Assembly: GCA_946482585.1 (NCBI GenBank)
Contig: CAMLSI010000305.1
Span: forward strand, 1-6,620
Source of the DNA: an uncultured Lysobacteraceae bacterium
GTDB lineage: Bacteria; Pseudomonadota; Gammaproteobacteria; Xanthomonadales; Rhodanobacteraceae
Direction of reading: 5' to 3'
DNA: 6,620 bases
Below are positions 6,081 through 6,620 of the stretch, piece by piece. The notes under the pieces were generated by a model. It worked only from the letters and a program-made list of their open reading frames with translations, was not told where the DNA came from and did no database searches. Numbering within the stretch: the stretch's first letter is position 1; each line of letters begins with the position of its first letter. Position numbers and translations under genes: made by a program.

Positions 6081-6620
6081 AGGCGTCGAAATGGAGCAGC
6101 GGACGGCCGGTCATCTCGGCCGGAACCGGCAGTCCGAGCAGGCTCAGCACGGTTGGCGCGAGATCGCGCAGCGCGCCGCGCTCGATGCGTGGACGGCCCG
6201 GGCCGACATAGACCAGCGGCACCGGTCCGACGGTGTGCTGCGTATGCGGCTGGCCGTTCTCGTCGAGCATCTGCTCGAGGTTGCCGTGGTCGGCCGTGAT
6301 CAGCAGCGCGCCGCCGCTCGCGCGGATCGCGGTCTCGATGCGGCCGAGCGCGACATCGACCGCCTCGACCGCAGCGATGGCCGCATCGAGCATGCCGGTG
6401 TGGCCGACCATGTCGGGATTCGCGATGTTGCAGGCGATGAAATCGAAGCGGCCCGATTCGATCGCAGCCACGAGCTGGCCGGTGAGCTCGGGGCAGCTCA
6501 TCTCGGGCTGCAGATCGTAGGTCGCGACCCTCGGACTCGGAATCAGCACGCGCTCCTCGCCCGCGTACGGCGCTTCGCGGCCGCCGGAGAAGAAGAACGT
6601 CACGTGCGCGTATTTTTCCG
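6079..6620 (-). CDS. gpmI: 2,3-bisphosphoglycerate-independent phosphoglycerate mutase, C-terminal part (5' end outside window)
   Basis: The frame enters from the right edge and ends at TGA 6081-6079, giving 179 residues; the full enzyme is about 510. The first visible residues, [15 protein letters not shown], continue the conserved family sequence, so the GTG at 6603 is internal. The remaining phosphatase-domain metal ligands are intact in visible numbering: D69 and H73 in [10 protein letters not shown]110 and H111 in ITADHGN, and H128 in HTQHT, equivalent to the Mn-binding D403, H407, D444, H445 and H462 of the Geobacillus enzyme. [11 protein letters not shown] at 31-41 is also typical. The enzyme interconverts 3- and 2-phosphoglycerate in glycolysis and gluconeogenesis in the cytoplasm. 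It is the first visible gene of the gpmI-envC-ctpA block, an order also familiar around gpmI and envC in other gammaproteobacteria. Confidence 0.96.
   Translation of the reverse strand, partial: EKYAHVTFFFSGGREAPYAGEERVLIPSPRVATYDLQPEMSCPELTGQLVAAIESGRFDFIACNIANPDMVGHTGMLDAAIAAVEAVDVALGRIETAIRASGGALLITADHGNLEQMLDENGQPHTQHTVGPVPLVYVGPGRPRIERGALRDLAPTVLSLLGLPVPAEMTGRPLLHFDA

Noticed and set aside
4809..6299. A 496-codon open frame on the + strand opposite envC and gpmI
   Set aside because: It is antisense to two well-recognised genes, is dominated by Arg, Ala and Leu as expected from reading GC-rich codons backwards, and shows no recognisable domain.

Overview
The window is GC-rich, almost fully coding DNA from a proteobacterial chromosome. 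The gene content (GspA/ExeA, GspB, a rhomboid protease, a DUF1820 protein, and the gpmI-envC-ctpA trio) points to a gammaproteobacterium, possibly Xanthomonadales-like. That placement is inferred from gene content and base composition, not from a phylogenetic marker. I see no tRNA, rRNA, insertion sequence, integrase, phage gene or CRISPR array. It reads as ordinary core chromosome, and I did not find a previously undescribed system in it.

Layout. Positions 1-3402 run on the + strand: the 3' two-thirds of gspA/exeA (its 5' end lies before the window), then gspB, a rhomboid intramembrane serine protease gene, and a small DUF1820 gene. Positions 3421-6620 run on the - strand, in transcription order: the 3' end of gpmI (its 5' end lies beyond the right edge), envC, then ctpA. 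The two blocks converge, with only 18 bases between the DUF1820 stop and the ctpA stop, and a GC-rich hairpin spans that junction.

How the genes fit together. GspA and GspB are the inner-membrane accessory pair of type II secretion: GspA carries a cytoplasmic AAA+ ATPase and a periplasmic peptidoglycan-binding module, and GspB has a long proline-rich periplasmic arm ending in the T2SSB domain; together they help place the GspD secretin through the cell wall. EnvC is a catalytically degenerate LytM protein of the kind that activates septal amidases, and CtpA is a periplasmic carboxyl-terminal processing protease. GpmI (cofactor-independent phosphoglycerate mutase) is the glycolytic exception, but its placement upstream of envC is a familiar arrangement in gammaproteobacteria. 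The common theme is the cell envelope and cell wall.

Points worth a second look are modest: three hairpins at gene boundaries that lack U-tracts, a possible internal promoter in front of ctpA, an AT-rich start to the DUF1820 gene, the long low-complexity arm of GspB, and the position of a rhomboid protease next to the gspAB pair.
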